From positions 1-64,000 of the forward strand of contig NZ_KB905841.1 in assembly GCF_000381065.1 (NCBI RefSeq): 64,000 nt of DNA, given 5' to 3'. The number at the start of each line of letters is the position of its first letter. Positions within the stretch are counted from its first letter, which is position 1. The DNA is from Propionispira raffinosivorans DSM 20765. GTDB taxonomy: Bacteria; Bacillota; Negativicutes; Selenomonadales; Selenomonadaceae. Made by a program: the position numbers and the translations under genes. The notes beneath the pieces were generated by a model, which saw only the letters and a list, made by a program, of their open reading frames with translations, had not been told where the DNA came from and ran no database searches. Below are positions 37,344 through 46,894 of this stretch, piece by piece.

Positions 37344-39011
37344 CTAGGCTTGAATCAACCTTAAAGCAAAATTCAAGGCAGCCTCTGGATCTCTTGTTAA
37401 GTTCACATATTCCTTGCCGGAAGTAGTCGCTGATTTTACATGCTGTGCATCACAATCATGTTTCAATTCGTCATACATCGAAGCCATCTGTGGTGCTAAA
37501 ATAATCAAATCAAAATCCGTGATATTTTCTTTATGTTGTCCATACGCCATCGCAATAGATTCCATATGCACGCCTTCTTTGGCTGCACCTTTGGAAATTG
37601 CTTTTGCAAGCATGCTGCTCGTCGCACCACTGGCACAAAGCACTAAAACAGAAAGATCTTTTTCTTGAGATGCCTGCACAACATTTGCTTTTAATGATGT
37701 CATTGGTGCAGCTACAATTTCATCTTCAACGATTTCGCCGCCATTTGCAGCTTCTTTGACAACCAGCCCATCATCATAGGCTTTAAAGAACGGGTAATAA
37801 ACAATAGCATCTAGAATAAGTAAAAGTGGAGCGAGCAGGAATGACATTTTAGCAAATCCTGTCCCCAAAATCAAACCGATCGTTCCCGGAGTAGTCCACG
37901 GGAGGATATATAAAAACCCATTCATTCCTAAATTATCAATAAAGAATTTAAACAACCATACATTTAAAATCGGGGTTAAAATAAATGGTACAAATAATAC
38001 AGGATTTAGTACAATCGGTGCCCCAAACAAAATCGGCTCATTGACTGCAAAAGTTACCGGAACAATCGATGCTTTCCCAACAGCGCGCAGCTGTTTTGAT
38101 TTTGCAATAAAAGCACACATTGCTGTAAACATCAAAGTTGCACCAGTCCCACCTAATGTAGCAACAAAATAGGAAGTACCATGCGTTAAAGCAAAGGTTG
38201 CATGCTGTCCTGCTTGATAAAGCTGTAAATTAGCTTCCACATTGGCAATATAAATTGCTGTTACAGCTGGTTCAACAATAGAAGGACCATGTATCCCGAC
38301 AAACCAGAACATCGCCATCGCACCATAAATAATAGCTAAACCCGTATAACCATCCGCTGCTGTGAAGAGCGGTTTAAACACTTCCAGAATCCAGGCACTA
38401 AATACCATACCTGATGCATCTTTGAACCATATATTAAAAGCCCAAAATGCTAAAATGGATACAGCTAAAGGAATAAGATCCGCAAATGTCTGTGAAATGT
38501 TATGCGGCACCTGATCTGGCATTTTGATTGTAATATTTCTTTTTACAAAAAATTTGTAAATATTCGGAACAATAAAAGCGACAACAAAGGCGGATAGCAA
38601 ACCTTTTGTACCCATAAACTCGGTTGATAAGCCACCTTTTACACTTTCAACACTCAATAGTAAGAAACAAATAATTGCTACAATCATAACCGATACTGAA
38701 TTGATCTGACGAAGTTTCGGCAACGTATTATTGATATTATCCGTTAAACTTTTCCCAATCGTAGCAACCATTAGAACTGCCAAAATCCCCATTGAATATC
38801 CATAAGCCTGCCAAAGCAGAGCACTGATATTATCAGGCCATTTAAAACCAAATATTTCCGGCACACAGGCAACCAAGATAAATAAACTTGAAAATAAAAC
38901 AACTGGTATACAACTGATAAAACCATCCCGAATCGCTCTTAAATATGGATTTTTGGAAACCGCTTCAAAAAACGGTTTCATTGTTTCAATCAGGGCAATC
39001 AACTTTTCCAT
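37344..39011 (-). CDS. lacE: PTS lactose-family enzyme IICB
   Basis: The protein has 555 residues: an N-terminal IIC of about 430 residues with eight or more membrane spans (FSSLFILVACVPEIFG; GIHGPSIVEPAVTAIY; HGTSYFVATLGGTGATLMF; TFAVNEPILFGAPIVLNPVL), and a C-terminal IIB with the phosphocysteine in LSVLVLCASGATSSMLAKA. LacE imports and phosphorylates lactose or similar galactosides. In this locus, beta-1,4-galactobiose released by the GH53 enzyme is another candidate. The IIA partner is encoded 23 bases upstream. AGGAGG precedes the ATG. Confidence 0.93.
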   Translation of the reverse strand: MEKLIALIETMKPFFEAVSKNPYLRAIRDGFISCIPVVLFSSLFILVACVPEIFGFKWPDNISALLWQAYGYSMGILAVLMVATIGKSLTDNINNTLPKLRQINSVSVMIVAIICFLLLSVESVKGGLSTEFMGTKGLLSAFVVAFIVPNIYKFFVKRNITIKMPDQVPHNISQTFADLIPLAVSILAFWAFNIWFKDASGMVFSAWILEVFKPLFTAADGYTGLAIIYGAMAMFWFVGIHGPSIVEPAVTAIYIANVEANLQLYQAGQHATFALTHGTSYFVATLGGTGATLMFTAMCAFIAKSKQLRAVGKASIVPVTFAVNEPILFGAPIVLNPVLFVPFILTPILNVWLFKFFIDNLGMNGFLYILPWTTPGTIGLILGTGFAKMSFLLAPLLLILDAIVYYPFFKAYDDGLVVKEAANGGEIVEDEIVAAPMTSLKANVVQASQEKDLSVLVLCASGATSSMLAKAISKGAAKEGVHMESIAMAYGQHKENITDFDLIILAPQMASMYDELKHDCDAQHVKSATTSGKEYVNLTRDPEAALNFALRLIQA

Positions 39012-39034
39012 TTATTTTCCTCCTGCTTCTTCTT

Positions 39035-39352
39035 TTATTTATTTACTTTTTTATAAAGTTGAATAAAGTTTTTCACGAGATCACGCAGCAACATAACCGT
39101 CATAAGATGATCCTGCGCATGAACTGTCAAAAAAGTAATCTTTACAGAGTCTCCGGAAGCTTCCATCTGCAATAATTTAGTCTGCGTATTATGTGCTTCG
39201 GTGATCAAATCATCACCCTCTTGAATCATGGCTGTCGCTTTTTCATAATCTGCATTATTCGCAGCGGTTAAAGCACCGATGTATTTTGATCTTGCATCTC
39301 CTGCATACGCAACAATTTCTACTGTAGTCATTTCCATTTCTTCATTTGTCAT
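39035..39352 (-). CDS. lacF: PTS lactose-family enzyme IIA
   Basis: The protein has 105 residues from the ATG at 39352, with GGGGG 9 bases upstream; an ATG three codons earlier touches the ribosome site. It is an all-helical trimeric IIA of the lactose/cellobiose family. ARSKYIGALTAANNADYEKA and the phosphohistidine region LTVHAQDHLMTVMLLRDL identify it. The conserved HAQDHLM His takes phosphate from HPr and passes it to LacE. Confidence 0.93.
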   Translation of the reverse strand: MTNEEMEMTTVEIVAYAGDARSKYIGALTAANNADYEKATAMIQEGDDLITEAHNTQTKLLQMEASGDSVKITFLTVHAQDHLMTVMLLRDLVKNFIQLYKKVNK

Positions 39353-39384
39353 ACGTTTCATCCCCCATGTTAAAAAAACTCAAA

Positions 39385-39903
39385 TCAATCGTGATATTCG
39401 CCGCGATTCCACTTTTCAATAAACGGGTCAAATAGATGCTCATTTAAATATTGGCTATCTTTTCGTTTAGCAATCACATCGATTTTTGCAATTAAATTTT
39501 TATCTTTTTCAGTTGGTTCAAATTTCGTTTCAATAAATGCATCTAAAATTTCTTCCATAAGTCCCACGCCGGTAATCCTGCCACCCAAACCAATAATGTT
39601 TGCATTTAAATGTTTTTTCGCATAAATTGCACTTGTCATGTCCCGAACCAAGGCAGCTCTCGCACCCACAACCTTATCAGCTGATGTTGTAATACCAACA
39701 CCAGTTCCGCAGATTGCTATTCCTAAATCTGCTTTACCCGATACAACTGTTTCCGCCATTAACTTACCATAAATAGGATAATGCGTTCTGGCATGATCAT
39801 AGGTCCCGCAATCAATCACTTCATACCCTTTCTGTTTTAAATAATCCACAACATGTATTTTTCTATCCGTGACAATATGGTCACATGCAACTGCTATCCT
39901 CAT
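39385..39903 (-). CDS. lacB: galactose-6-phosphate isomerase subunit B
   Basis: The 172-residue protein of the RpiB/LacAB family opens [20 protein letters not shown] and has the CGTGVGI motif with the catalytic Cys ([16 protein letters not shown]). LacA and LacB together turn galactose 6-phosphate into tagatose 6-phosphate. It lies between lacA and lacF, and AGGAGG precedes the ATG. Confidence 0.93.
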   Translation of the reverse strand: MRIAVACDHIVTDRKIHVVDYLKQKGYEVIDCGTYDHARTHYPIYGKLMAETVVSGKADLGIAICGTGVGITTSADKVVGARAALVRDMTSAIYAKKHLNANIIGLGGRITGVGLMEEILDAFIETKFEPTEKDKNLIAKIDVIAKRKDSQYLNEHLFDPFIEKWNRGEYHD

Positions 39904-39927
39904 ACCAATTCCTCCTAGTTTAATTTC

Positions 39928-40353
39928 TTATAACATTTCATTCAGCATATCTACACGAATCTGATGCCGTCCTCCCGCATATTCTGCTTCAATATAAGAA
40001 TCCACAATCGCTTCCGCAAGCTGTGCACCAACAATGCCGGCACCAAGGGCAATAATTGAAGTATTGTTATGGCTTCGTGTCATATAAGCAGAATGTTCAT
40101 CAGATACTTCGGCACAAATGATACCTTTGTGTTTATTCGCTGCCATAAAAGAACCAGCTCCATACGCATCAATTAAAATCCCTCGATCTGCTTCTTTGGC
40201 AAGAATACCCCGTGAAACTCTCGCCGCTGCATCGACAAAATCAACCGTATCCGTCGTTTTATCCACCACGTCTATCCCTTTACCTGTAAGGTACCCTTTA
40301 ATATGTTCCTTCAATTCATACCCGTCATGATCTGAACCAATCAATATTTTCAT
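39928..40353 (-). CDS. lacA: galactose-6-phosphate isomerase subunit A
   Basis: The 141-residue protein opens MKILIGSDHDGYELKEHIKG, the LacA/RpiB fold. The position of the RpiB cysteine is a degenerate ILIDAYGAGSFMAANKHKGI stretch, normal for LacA, in which the active site is shared with LacB. Its ATG overlaps the lacR stop by 4 bases, so it is coupled to the repressor gene. AGGAGG precedes it. Confidence 0.93.
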   Translation of the reverse strand: MKILIGSDHDGYELKEHIKGYLTGKGIDVVDKTTDTVDFVDAAARVSRGILAKEADRGILIDAYGAGSFMAANKHKGIICAEVSDEHSAYMTRSHNNTSIIALGAGIVGAQLAEAIVDSYIEAEYAGGRHQIRVDMLNEML

Positions 40354-41123
40354 AAGTTTTCCTCCTGAACTGCATTCATGATCTTACAATACTTCGAATA
40401 TTTTAGTTTTAAATCTGGATCAATTTTTGAGTCTGTAAGTAGTGCAGTAATTTCTTCTAAATTATATAGCGTATAGAAATCTTCCTTTTCAATTTTACTT
40501 GAATCACATAAAAGATATCTTTCTATGGCATTATTCATGATGATTTTTTGACAATGGCCTTCCTCTTCATTTGAAGTCATAACATCATTGCCTGCGACAC
40601 CATTGGCCCCAATAAACGCAATCTTCACACGTATCTTCGCCAGCATATCATTGGCAAAACTGCCAACAAAGGTATTTGTTTTGGCTCTCAGGCGACCGCC
40701 AACTAAAATCAGATCAAAACGATCATCCCCGCGAAAACGTTCAAATACACTTAAGCAATTCGTAACCACTTTGACGTTTGATGCTTTGATGTAATCCGCT
40801 AAAAATTCAGCTGTAGTTCCTGGTCCGACGTAAATGATATCATGATCGTTTACTAAACTTGCCGCAATTTTAGCGACTTCCATCTTGTTTTCTGTATTGA
40901 TACCTCTTTTTTCATTTAAGGAAAGTTCTTCAAACTTCGCGCTTTCCTTACTGCGAGCTCCCCCATGAATTCGAATTAACAGACCACGTTCTTCCAAGCT
41001 TTGTAAATCTCTGCGAATCGTCATTTCAGTTGCTTCTAGTTTCTGTGTCAAATCAGCTACCCGAATAATATCGGCTTTGTTTAAACTTTCCAATATGATT
41101 TCTTGACGTTCTTCTTTTAACAT
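40350..41123 (-). CDS. lacR: lactose phosphotransferase system repressor (DeoR family)
   Basis: The protein has about 257 residues from the ATG at 41123. The N-terminal HTH is IRVADLTQKLEATEMTIRRD, followed by LQSLEERGLLIRIHGGARSK, which is the DeoR signature. The C-terminal sugar-phosphate sensor has IIYVGPGTTAEFLADYI and VGGRLRAKTNTFVGSFA. In lactococci LacR is released by tagatose 6-phosphate, made by LacAB. Here it is the first gene of the operon and probably autoregulated through the repeats in its promoter (41173-41238). Confidence 0.9.
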   Translation of the reverse strand: MLKEERQEIILESLNKADIIRVADLTQKLEATEMTIRRDLQSLEERGLLIRIHGGARSKESAKFEELSLNEKRGINTENKMEVAKIAASLVNDHDIIYVGPGTTAEFLADYIKASNVKVVTNCLSVFERFRGDDRFDLILVGGRLRAKTNTFVGSFANDMLAKIRVKIAFIGANGVAGNDVMTSNEEEGHCQKIIMNNAIERYLLCDSSKIEKEDFYTLYNLEEITALLTDSKIDPDLKLKYSKYCKIMNAVQEENL

Positions 41124-41172
41124 TGCTTCATCTCTTTTCTGTTGTATAAAAGTTATAATACAAATCATGTTC

Positions 41173-41238
41173 TTTGTTTATCGTTTTTTATCGTTTTTGT
41201 TTATATATTTATTATAACGTTTACGAAGATTCTTTCAA
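41173..41238 (-). promoter_or_regulatory. lac operon promoter with LacR-type operator repeats
   Basis: On the minus strand TTGAAA (41238-41233), a 16-bp spacer and a perfect TATAAT (41216-41211) form a strong promoter. Downstream, AAACGATAA occurs twice in tandem about 11 bases apart within an A-rich tract ending AACAAAG (41205-41173), as expected of a DeoR-type operator. The stretch 41184-41216 matches the porin promoter at 45001-45033 with one mismatch in 33. The remaining 41239-41406 is AT-rich spacer without a gene. Confidence 0.75.
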
Positions 41239-41406
41239 TGTTATATTTTTATCATTTTAGATCATTTATAACCATATAAGTCTATTTTTTTACATTAAAC
41301 CAATTTTTTATATATTTTTATCTTTATATCACAATATTACGCTGTTTTTTATTATATCTATATTTTATTTCCGATCCCATTACATGTTCTAATCAAACAT
41401 AGTTTA

Positions 41407-41480
41407 AAATAAAACATCTATCTTACGTTAGATTCTTATATTTTACATAACAAGAACCCAGCTGAGATAGATGTTTTATT
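41407..41480 (-). terminator. intrinsic terminator after the galactanase gene
   Basis: AATAAAACATCTATCT pairs with AGATAGATGTTTTATT around a loop of about 41 nt, and T-rich sequence follows on the minus strand. It lies 26 bases after the galactanase stop at 41506. The long loop is unusual. Confidence 0.65.
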
Positions 41481-41505
41481 GCCTATCAATTTAAATCAAA
41501 GAGTT

Positions 41506-43368
41506 TTATTCTTGAACATACAATTCAACATCATCAACGGAGCCCCAATTACCTGCATTTGCTTGATTGTCGACACCAATTGTAATTTGTCCATTCGTAA
41601 CATTAATGTCTTTAATTGTCCATTGATGCCATTTATTCCAGCCATCGTTTGTAATCGGCGTCGTTACTTTCGCACCGCCAAATTGCTCTGCAAACAGTTG
41701 CACAGTTTTTTCACCGCCACCGCCTTGTGTCCAAACCGACAACGTATATTTCCCATTTTTCAAACCAGTAATAGTTTGTGTTGCCGTAAAGGAAAAAGCT
41801 TTATCCGCCCAATAATGCATAGCACTCTTATCACGGACATCACCAGCAGAATTAGAGTTATTCACCGCACTCATATCGCCTTTAACTGTCCATTGATTTA
41901 AATCGCCTGTTTCAAAGTTGCCATTTTTAACAAGATTTACTTTATTGATCACAGTCACTTTAGCTATCGCCTTAATCTCACTGCCAGTAACACTGCCGCT
42001 GACACGATAATTACCAACTGTATCATAAACTGGCGCTGCCACATCCCAGACAACCGGAAGGTCTTTGCTGGAATCATCTGTATAAACCGCACTAATCGTT
42101 TGTGGCAATTCAGTTGGTTTTCCTATATTTCCTATTACATCAACCGGTTCCAACGCTTTAATTGCGGCCTGTACAAATTTATTGTCTTTCGCAGATACAA
42201 GATTAAAGACATCTAATGATTCTAAAGCATTCCCTTTGAAATCAAACATAGCAAGATTTTCCCATTCATTGCCCTCGCCATATTTCCAGCCAACACCAGG
42301 GGTCGGAATCCAATCTGGTTCCCAATAAAAGATACCCATACCGCGTTTATTATTTACTTTACTTACAGCTTCCATAACGTTTCGAAGTCCTGTCGCCTGC
42401 CCTTGGACACTGCTCTTATAACCACCAATCCGTTCTTCCGTCGGTCCATAAACATTTTTCTGTGTATCAAAGCCATCGTTTGTAAAGCCGAATGCTGTTT
42501 CTACGACAACAACGTCTTTATTATAGCGGCCACTAATATCATTCATATTATTTTCAAGCTGTTCCATTTTACCATGCCAGAATGGGTAATAAGATAAGCC
42601 AATGACATCAAAATCATTCACTTTATTCGTCACAATTAAAGAGTCAAAAAAACTGCGGTACAATGCATTATCGCCACCATTTGCCAAATGAACCATCAAC
42701 TTAACCTGGTGATTTGGGTCATTATCATGAACTGCTTTCAAGCCTTGACCAATCATCCCCGCAAGATTTTTATAACCTTCCGGTGACACAGGTTTTCCTT
42801 CCGGCCACAGCATACCATTATTAAGTTCATTCCCAATTTGCACCATATCCGGTGCAATGCCTTTTGCCGTAAAGTCTTTCATAACCTTGCTCGTATAGTC
42901 ATAAACATCTTTTTGCAACTGTTTTGCATTATGATTCGCCCAGGCTGCCGGTTTATTTTGTTTACCCGGATCAGCCCAGAAATCACTGTAATGAAAATCA
43001 AGTAAAACTTTCATGCCTCTTGCTTTTGCTCTTGCTGCAAGTTCCAAAGCCTTCGCTTCATCCGTATTACCGCCGCCCACTTCAATGCCATTCACGATCG
43101 GATTATTCCAGATCCGTAAACGAACCCAATTAATACCATGCTGCTGCAAAATATCTAAGCAGTCTTTTTCTACACCCTGATCATAAAATTTACCATTTTT
43201 TAATTCGATTTCTTTGAGCATTGATACATCTGCACCCTTAATAAAATCAGAACGAATACCATCAATCGGATTCACCTGAATTGCAGCTTCTGCATCGGTT
43301 GCACCAAAAATAAGAGAACCTGTCATAATCGCAGAAAGCACCAGCGAAGCTAATTTGTTTTTTTTCAT
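41506..43368 (-). CDS. secreted endo-beta-1,4-galactanase (GH53) with Ig-like and carbohydrate-binding domains
   Basis: The protein has 620 residues. A signal peptide ends near ATDAEA (residue 28). The GH53 TIM barrel spans about 40-395: FIKGADVSMLKEIE at the start, the acid/base Glu181 in MVQIGNELNNGMLWPEG, and the nucleophile Glu290 in VVVVETAFGF. A bacterial Ig-like (Big_4) module follows (about 405-470; TISAVYTDDSSKDLPVVWDV), then a jelly-roll CBM (about 475-620; LVKNGNFETGDLNQWTVKGD), probably CBM61-like. It should cut the galactan side chains of pectin. GAGGTGAAG precedes the ATG. It lies 104 bases after the porin gene with no terminator between. Confidence 0.9.
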   Translation of the reverse strand: MKKNKLASLVLSAIMTGSLIFGATDAEAAIQVNPIDGIRSDFIKGADVSMLKEIELKNGKFYDQGVEKDCLDILQQHGINWVRLRIWNNPIVNGIEVGGGNTDEAKALELAARAKARGMKVLLDFHYSDFWADPGKQNKPAAWANHNAKQLQKDVYDYTSKVMKDFTAKGIAPDMVQIGNELNNGMLWPEGKPVSPEGYKNLAGMIGQGLKAVHDNDPNHQVKLMVHLANGGDNALYRSFFDSLIVTNKVNDFDVIGLSYYPFWHGKMEQLENNMNDISGRYNKDVVVVETAFGFTNDGFDTQKNVYGPTEERIGGYKSSVQGQATGLRNVMEAVSKVNNKRGMGIFYWEPDWIPTPGVGWKYGEGNEWENLAMFDFKGNALESLDVFNLVSAKDNKFVQAAIKALEPVDVIGNIGKPTELPQTISAVYTDDSSKDLPVVWDVAAPVYDTVGNYRVSGSVTGSEIKAIAKVTVINKVNLVKNGNFETGDLNQWTVKGDMSAVNNSNSAGDVRDKSAMHYWADKAFSFTATQTITGLKNGKYTLSVWTQGGGGEKTVQLFAEQFGGAKVTTPITNDGWNKWHQWTIKDINVTNGQITIGVDNQANAGNWGSVDDVELYVQE

Positions 43369-43472
43369 GTCTTCACCTCATATATTTGTTTTGAATAATA
43401 TACATCTACCAATGTTCGTAAATCCACCTGCCTTGTTCAAACGAATCTACGAAATAAATTTAAATTTTTAAT

Positions 43473-44897
43473 TTAGAAGCTAACGGTAACAGCCGCATAT
43501 GCTATATCATCATATTTGCTAAAGCCGGATTTTCCACTATCATACGGCTGCATTTTATAATAAGTTAATTCTAAATTTGTATTGCTAGCTAGCATATAAC
43601 TTGCACCAATACCCCAGCCTTTATCGCCATCACCATTGTAACCATTCCCACCAGCTACGTTAAGTCTATGCCCCCAATATTTAGAATCAATTGCTGCATT
43701 GCCAAGACTCATGTATTCAGCATACACTTTCCATGTTTTCGCCTGACTCCAAACTTGATTGCCATATGTCAATCTCGTCCAATAGCCATGATTTTGATCA
43801 GCAGATTCTGCATTATTCTTCACATATTCAGCAATCAAATTAACCTTTTTGCTAATTTGTGAATTAAAGCCCAATGCATATTGATCAAATGCATATGCCT
43901 GGTCCGTCCATACGTCCGTAAGCACAGGTATTTGAGTCCAAGTTCCACCTACATCAACCCATTTATTTTGATATTCTGTGGAATGGTTTTTCAATGTTCC
44001 ATTCGTTTTTAAATGAGCCAGCGTAACATGGGTAGCAGCACTTGTAGTAACGTCAACATTTGCCATAAATGCTCCCATATTTGAATCCTGCCAGCCTTCG
44101 GCTGCCATGTCGCCCCAGCCAGCCGAAGCTGTCACATTATTGCCAAATTTATGTGTAGCATAGATACCATCAATCTGATTTTCCCACCAAAGAAGGCCCT
44201 GTCCCAAATTCAGCTCAACACGGCCAAGCGAAACTTTTGTATTCGCATGATCCCAGTCCAAGCTGAATTTATCAAGTCTGAATGCGCCCTGATCCCGATA
44301 GCTGTTATCCCAAGAATTAAAGTTCTGATTGTTGCCGCCCCAGCCGTTTTTCACATTAATTTGATTTTCATATTTGATACGCCCATTAATGGATAAATTT
44401 TTCCCGGGTTCAGCATAAATTCCCAAACGTACACGTTCTTCAAACTGGCTAGCCTTTGACGTATGACCATCATTCGTATCTTTTATTTTATTATCTTTAT
44501 TTTCATAATAACGAAAACGTGCATCACCATACCATTTAAAAGAAGACATTTTATCTTCAACTTTTTTGAGGCGCACTCCCATATTATCCAGTTCACTTGA
44601 ATATTCTTTTGACAAGCGATCCAAAGACGCTTTGTTGGCATCATCTGCTTTATCCACATTCGACATTGCTTTGGCTACGAGTTCTGCCATTTCATAACGG
44701 GTAATCGCTTTTTCTCCACGGAAATCGCTATCACCATAACCATCAACCAGACCATCCTGCACTAACTTTTCCACAGCAGAATAGGCCCAATGATCTTTCG
44801 GTACGCTGGCAAATGGATTTGCCTGTGCCGCCATCGCAACGTTCGACAGACCCAATGCCCCTATAACCGCTGCACTAAAGATTAACTTCTTTTTCAT
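43473..44897 (-). CDS. SLH-domain outer-membrane porin (OmpM-like)
   Basis: The 474-residue protein has a signal peptide ending AMAA near residue 24. One SLH domain follows (about 27-82; FASVPKDHWAYSAVEKLVQD, then ITRYEMAELVAKAM), which in Negativicutes tethers the outer membrane to polyamine-modified peptidoglycan. A short coiled coil (about 90-115) leads into a beta-barrel of about 350 residues rich in aromatic alternation, ending YAAVTVSF with the terminal Phe used by BAM. Its promoter copies that of the lac operon, and the galactanase gene follows, so it may pass galacto-oligosaccharides. Confidence 0.92.
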   Translation of the reverse strand: MKKKLIFSAAVIGALGLSNVAMAAQANPFASVPKDHWAYSAVEKLVQDGLVDGYGDSDFRGEKAITRYEMAELVAKAMSNVDKADDANKASLDRLSKEYSSELDNMGVRLKKVEDKMSSFKWYGDARFRYYENKDNKIKDTNDGHTSKASQFEERVRLGIYAEPGKNLSINGRIKYENQINVKNGWGGNNQNFNSWDNSYRDQGAFRLDKFSLDWDHANTKVSLGRVELNLGQGLLWWENQIDGIYATHKFGNNVTASAGWGDMAAEGWQDSNMGAFMANVDVTTSAATHVTLAHLKTNGTLKNHSTEYQNKWVDVGGTWTQIPVLTDVWTDQAYAFDQYALGFNSQISKKVNLIAEYVKNNAESADQNHGYWTRLTYGNQVWSQAKTWKVYAEYMSLGNAAIDSKYWGHRLNVAGGNGYNGDGDKGWGIGASYMLASNTNLELTYYKMQPYDSGKSGFSKYDDIAYAAVTVSF

Positions 44898-45000
44898 GTG
44901 TGACTCCCCCTATGTTTCTTTTATATAAAATTTAAGAATACGCACTTTAAGTATGTCCCTTTATGTTCGATACTTTATGTATTGTGTTTTATTTTGATCT

Positions 45001-45055
45001 TTTTTTATCGTTTTTGTTTATATCTTTATTATATAGATTTATTTTTTTCTTTCAA
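45001..45055 (-). promoter_or_regulatory. porin-galactanase promoter matching the lac promoter
   Basis: TTGAAA (45055-45050), a 16-bp spacer and TATAAT (45033-45028) are followed by an A-rich tract with AACAAAAACGATAAAAAA. Compared with the lac promoter, 32 of 33 bases from the -10 onward agree, while the spacer differs. Of the two tandem AAACGATAA repeats in the lac copy, the second is degenerate here. The porin start lies about 125 bases downstream. The rest of 44898-45296 holds only AT-rich spacer and a terminator. Confidence 0.72.
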
Positions 45056-45214
45056 TAGCAAATATTCTTTATATTCGCTTAAATAAAGACAAAAATAAGC
45101 TTTATAATATATTGTTCTGAAAATTTAGTATTTATTCTATTATTTTCACTGATTTAATCGTTTTCTCTCTTATAAAGATAAATTATTAGAATTTTCTTTT
45201 TGTTTTGTACAAAC

Positions 45215-45262
45215 AAAAAGGCACTAGTTAGGACAAAAATATTGTACCTATCTAGTGCCTTA
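45215..45262 (-). terminator. intrinsic terminator after pdxT
   Basis: AGGCACTAG pairs with CTAGTGCCT, extended by TAGG/CCTA, and on the minus strand is followed by TTTTTGTTTG. It lies about 35 bases after the pdxT stop. Confidence 0.8.
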
Positions 45263-45296
45263 TACCTATAAATCTTCTTAAAATAGAGAAGAATAT

Positions 45297-45887
45297 TTAT
45301 TTCGCCGCTCGATTTTGAATAAAATGTTTGAAAAAATACCGATGAAAACTCAAATCCGTCGTAAGTTCCGGATGAAACGAAGTCACCAGCATATTATTCT
45401 GCGCGGCTGCTACAATGTGCCCCTGTATCTTGACTAAAACTTCCACAGATTCCCCAACTTTCTCAATATAAGGTGCTCGAATAAAAACTAGTGGTATATT
45501 GCCATGCGAAACGTTCGGTAACGAAACCGTTGTTTCAAAGCTATCAAGCTGGCTGCCATAGCCATTACGACGAACGGTAATATCCATCGTTGAAAAATAG
45601 CGTACTGGCTGCCCTGTTATTTCTTTTGCCAACAGGATAAGACCAGCACAAGTCCCCCAAACAGGCAATCCATTGGCTATCTTAGTGCGAAGCGGTTCCA
45701 ACATATTATAATAACCAAGGATTTTCCCCATCGCTGTAGATTCTCCTCCCGGCAGTATAAGTCCATCAACTTGATTGATTTCAGCCATTGTCTTAACGGC
45801 AAGACCTTCAACATCAGGTAAACGATCCAGACAGGCAATATGCTCTGCCACCGCGCCTTGAATCGCCAGTACTCCAACTGTATACAT
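45297..45887 (-). CDS. pdxT: pyridoxal 5'-phosphate synthase glutaminase subunit
   Basis: The 196-residue class I glutamine amidotransferase opens YTVGVLAIQGAVAEHIACLD. The nucleophile Cys is in PVWGTCAGLILLAKEI, and the His-Glu pair is in LVTSFHPELTTDLSFHRYF. It makes ammonia and feeds it to PdxS for PLP synthesis. It begins 2 bases after the pdxS stop, as usual for this pair. Confidence 0.96.
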   Translation of the reverse strand: MYTVGVLAIQGAVAEHIACLDRLPDVEGLAVKTMAEINQVDGLILPGGESTAMGKILGYYNMLEPLRTKIANGLPVWGTCAGLILLAKEITGQPVRYFSTMDITVRRNGYGSQLDSFETTVSLPNVSHGNIPLVFIRAPYIEKVGESVEVLVKIQGHIVAAAQNNMLVTSFHPELTTDLSFHRYFFKHFIQNRAAK

Positions 45888-45889
45888 AT

Positions 45890-46768
45890 TTACCAGCCCC
45901 TGTTTGCCATATGTTCCTGTGGTGCGAGCGTATCAATTTCAATACCAACCATCGCTTCACCAAGATCTTCCGAAATCACGGCGAGTTTAACTGGATCATT
46001 ATAATAAGTTGTTGCTTCAACAATTGCTTTCGCACGTTTTTCCGGATCACCTGATTTGAAGATACCTGAACCGACAAATACACCATCTACACCAAGCTGC
46101 ATCATTAGTGCAGCATCCGCTGGGGTTGCAATCCCGCCAGCAGCAAAATTCACAACAGGGAGTTTCCCGTTTGTATGCACATATTGTATTAGATCAAATG
46201 GTGCGCCATATTCTTTGGCAATTGTCATAAGTTCCATTTGTGAAGCAGCTTGTACGCGGCGCATATCATTCACCATCGTACGCATATGGCGGACTGCTTC
46301 CACTACATTGCCTGTACCAGCTTCGCCCTTCGTACGAATCATTGCTGCTCCTTCACCAATACGGCGCAGCGCTTCCCCTAAATTACGTGCCCCGCAGACA
46401 AAAGGAATTTTAAAGGCAGCCTTATCAATATGATTCACATCATCTGCTGGAGTCAATACTTCTGATTCATCAATGTAATCAATACCAAGTGCTTCTAATA
46501 TCTGCGCTTCAACAAAATGACCAATTCTTGCTTTTGCCATAACCGGAATCGATACAGCCGCCTGAATTTCACGGATCATTTTAGGATCTGACATACGGGC
46601 AACACCGCCTTCTTTACGGATATCTGCCGGAACACGTTCCAGTGCCATAACAGCTACTGCGCCAGCTGCTTCTGCAATCTTAGCCTGTTGTACGTTTGTC
46701 ACATCCATAATGACACCGCCTTTAAGCATTTGTGCCAAGTTTTTATTTAATTCATATCTGTTTTCCAT
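45890..46768 (-). CDS. pdxS: pyridoxal 5'-phosphate synthase lyase subunit
   Basis: The 292-residue TIM-barrel enzyme makes PLP from ribose 5-phosphate, glyceraldehyde 3-phosphate and ammonia from PdxT. Highly conserved stretches are [20 protein letters not shown], then [18 protein letters not shown] with the Schiff-base lysine, and later [20 protein letters not shown] followed by [24 protein letters not shown] precedes the ATG. Divergent from it is a MocR/PdxR gene. Confidence 0.97.
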   Translation of the reverse strand: MENRYELNKNLAQMLKGGVIMDVTNVQQAKIAEAAGAVAVMALERVPADIRKEGGVARMSDPKMIREIQAAVSIPVMAKARIGHFVEAQILEALGIDYIDESEVLTPADDVNHIDKAAFKIPFVCGARNLGEALRRIGEGAAMIRTKGEAGTGNVVEAVRHMRTMVNDMRRVQAASQMELMTIAKEYGAPFDLIQYVHTNGKLPVVNFAAGGIATPADAALMMQLGVDGVFVGSGIFKSGDPEKRAKAIVEATTYYNDPVKLAVISEDLGEAMVGIEIDTLAPQEHMANRGW

Positions 46769-46801
46769 AAAATTATTCCTCTTTTCCTATTGTTATAGTA
46801 C

Positions 46802-46837
46802 TTTGTATTTGTTAAAATAAAATTGTACCGATACAAA
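46802..46837. promoter_or_regulatory. inverted repeat in the pdxS-pdxR intergenic region
   Basis: TTGTA and TACAA flank CCGA (46823-46836), forming a compact palindrome. A second TTTGTAT half-site starts at 46802, about 20 bases away. Placed between the divergent pdxS and MocR-type genes, it is a good candidate for the PdxR binding site. The identification is by position only. Confidence 0.5.
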
Positions 46838-46894
46838 ATAACTGATCGGTCTTAAATTTCTCTTATTCTAGCAAAGTGAGGTGTAATATACAAG

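Noticed and set aside
41211-41226. A cre-like sequence overlapping the lac -10 region
   Set aside because: It matches the catabolite element only at about 11 of 14 positions and lacks the expected outer bases, which is too weak to list as a site.
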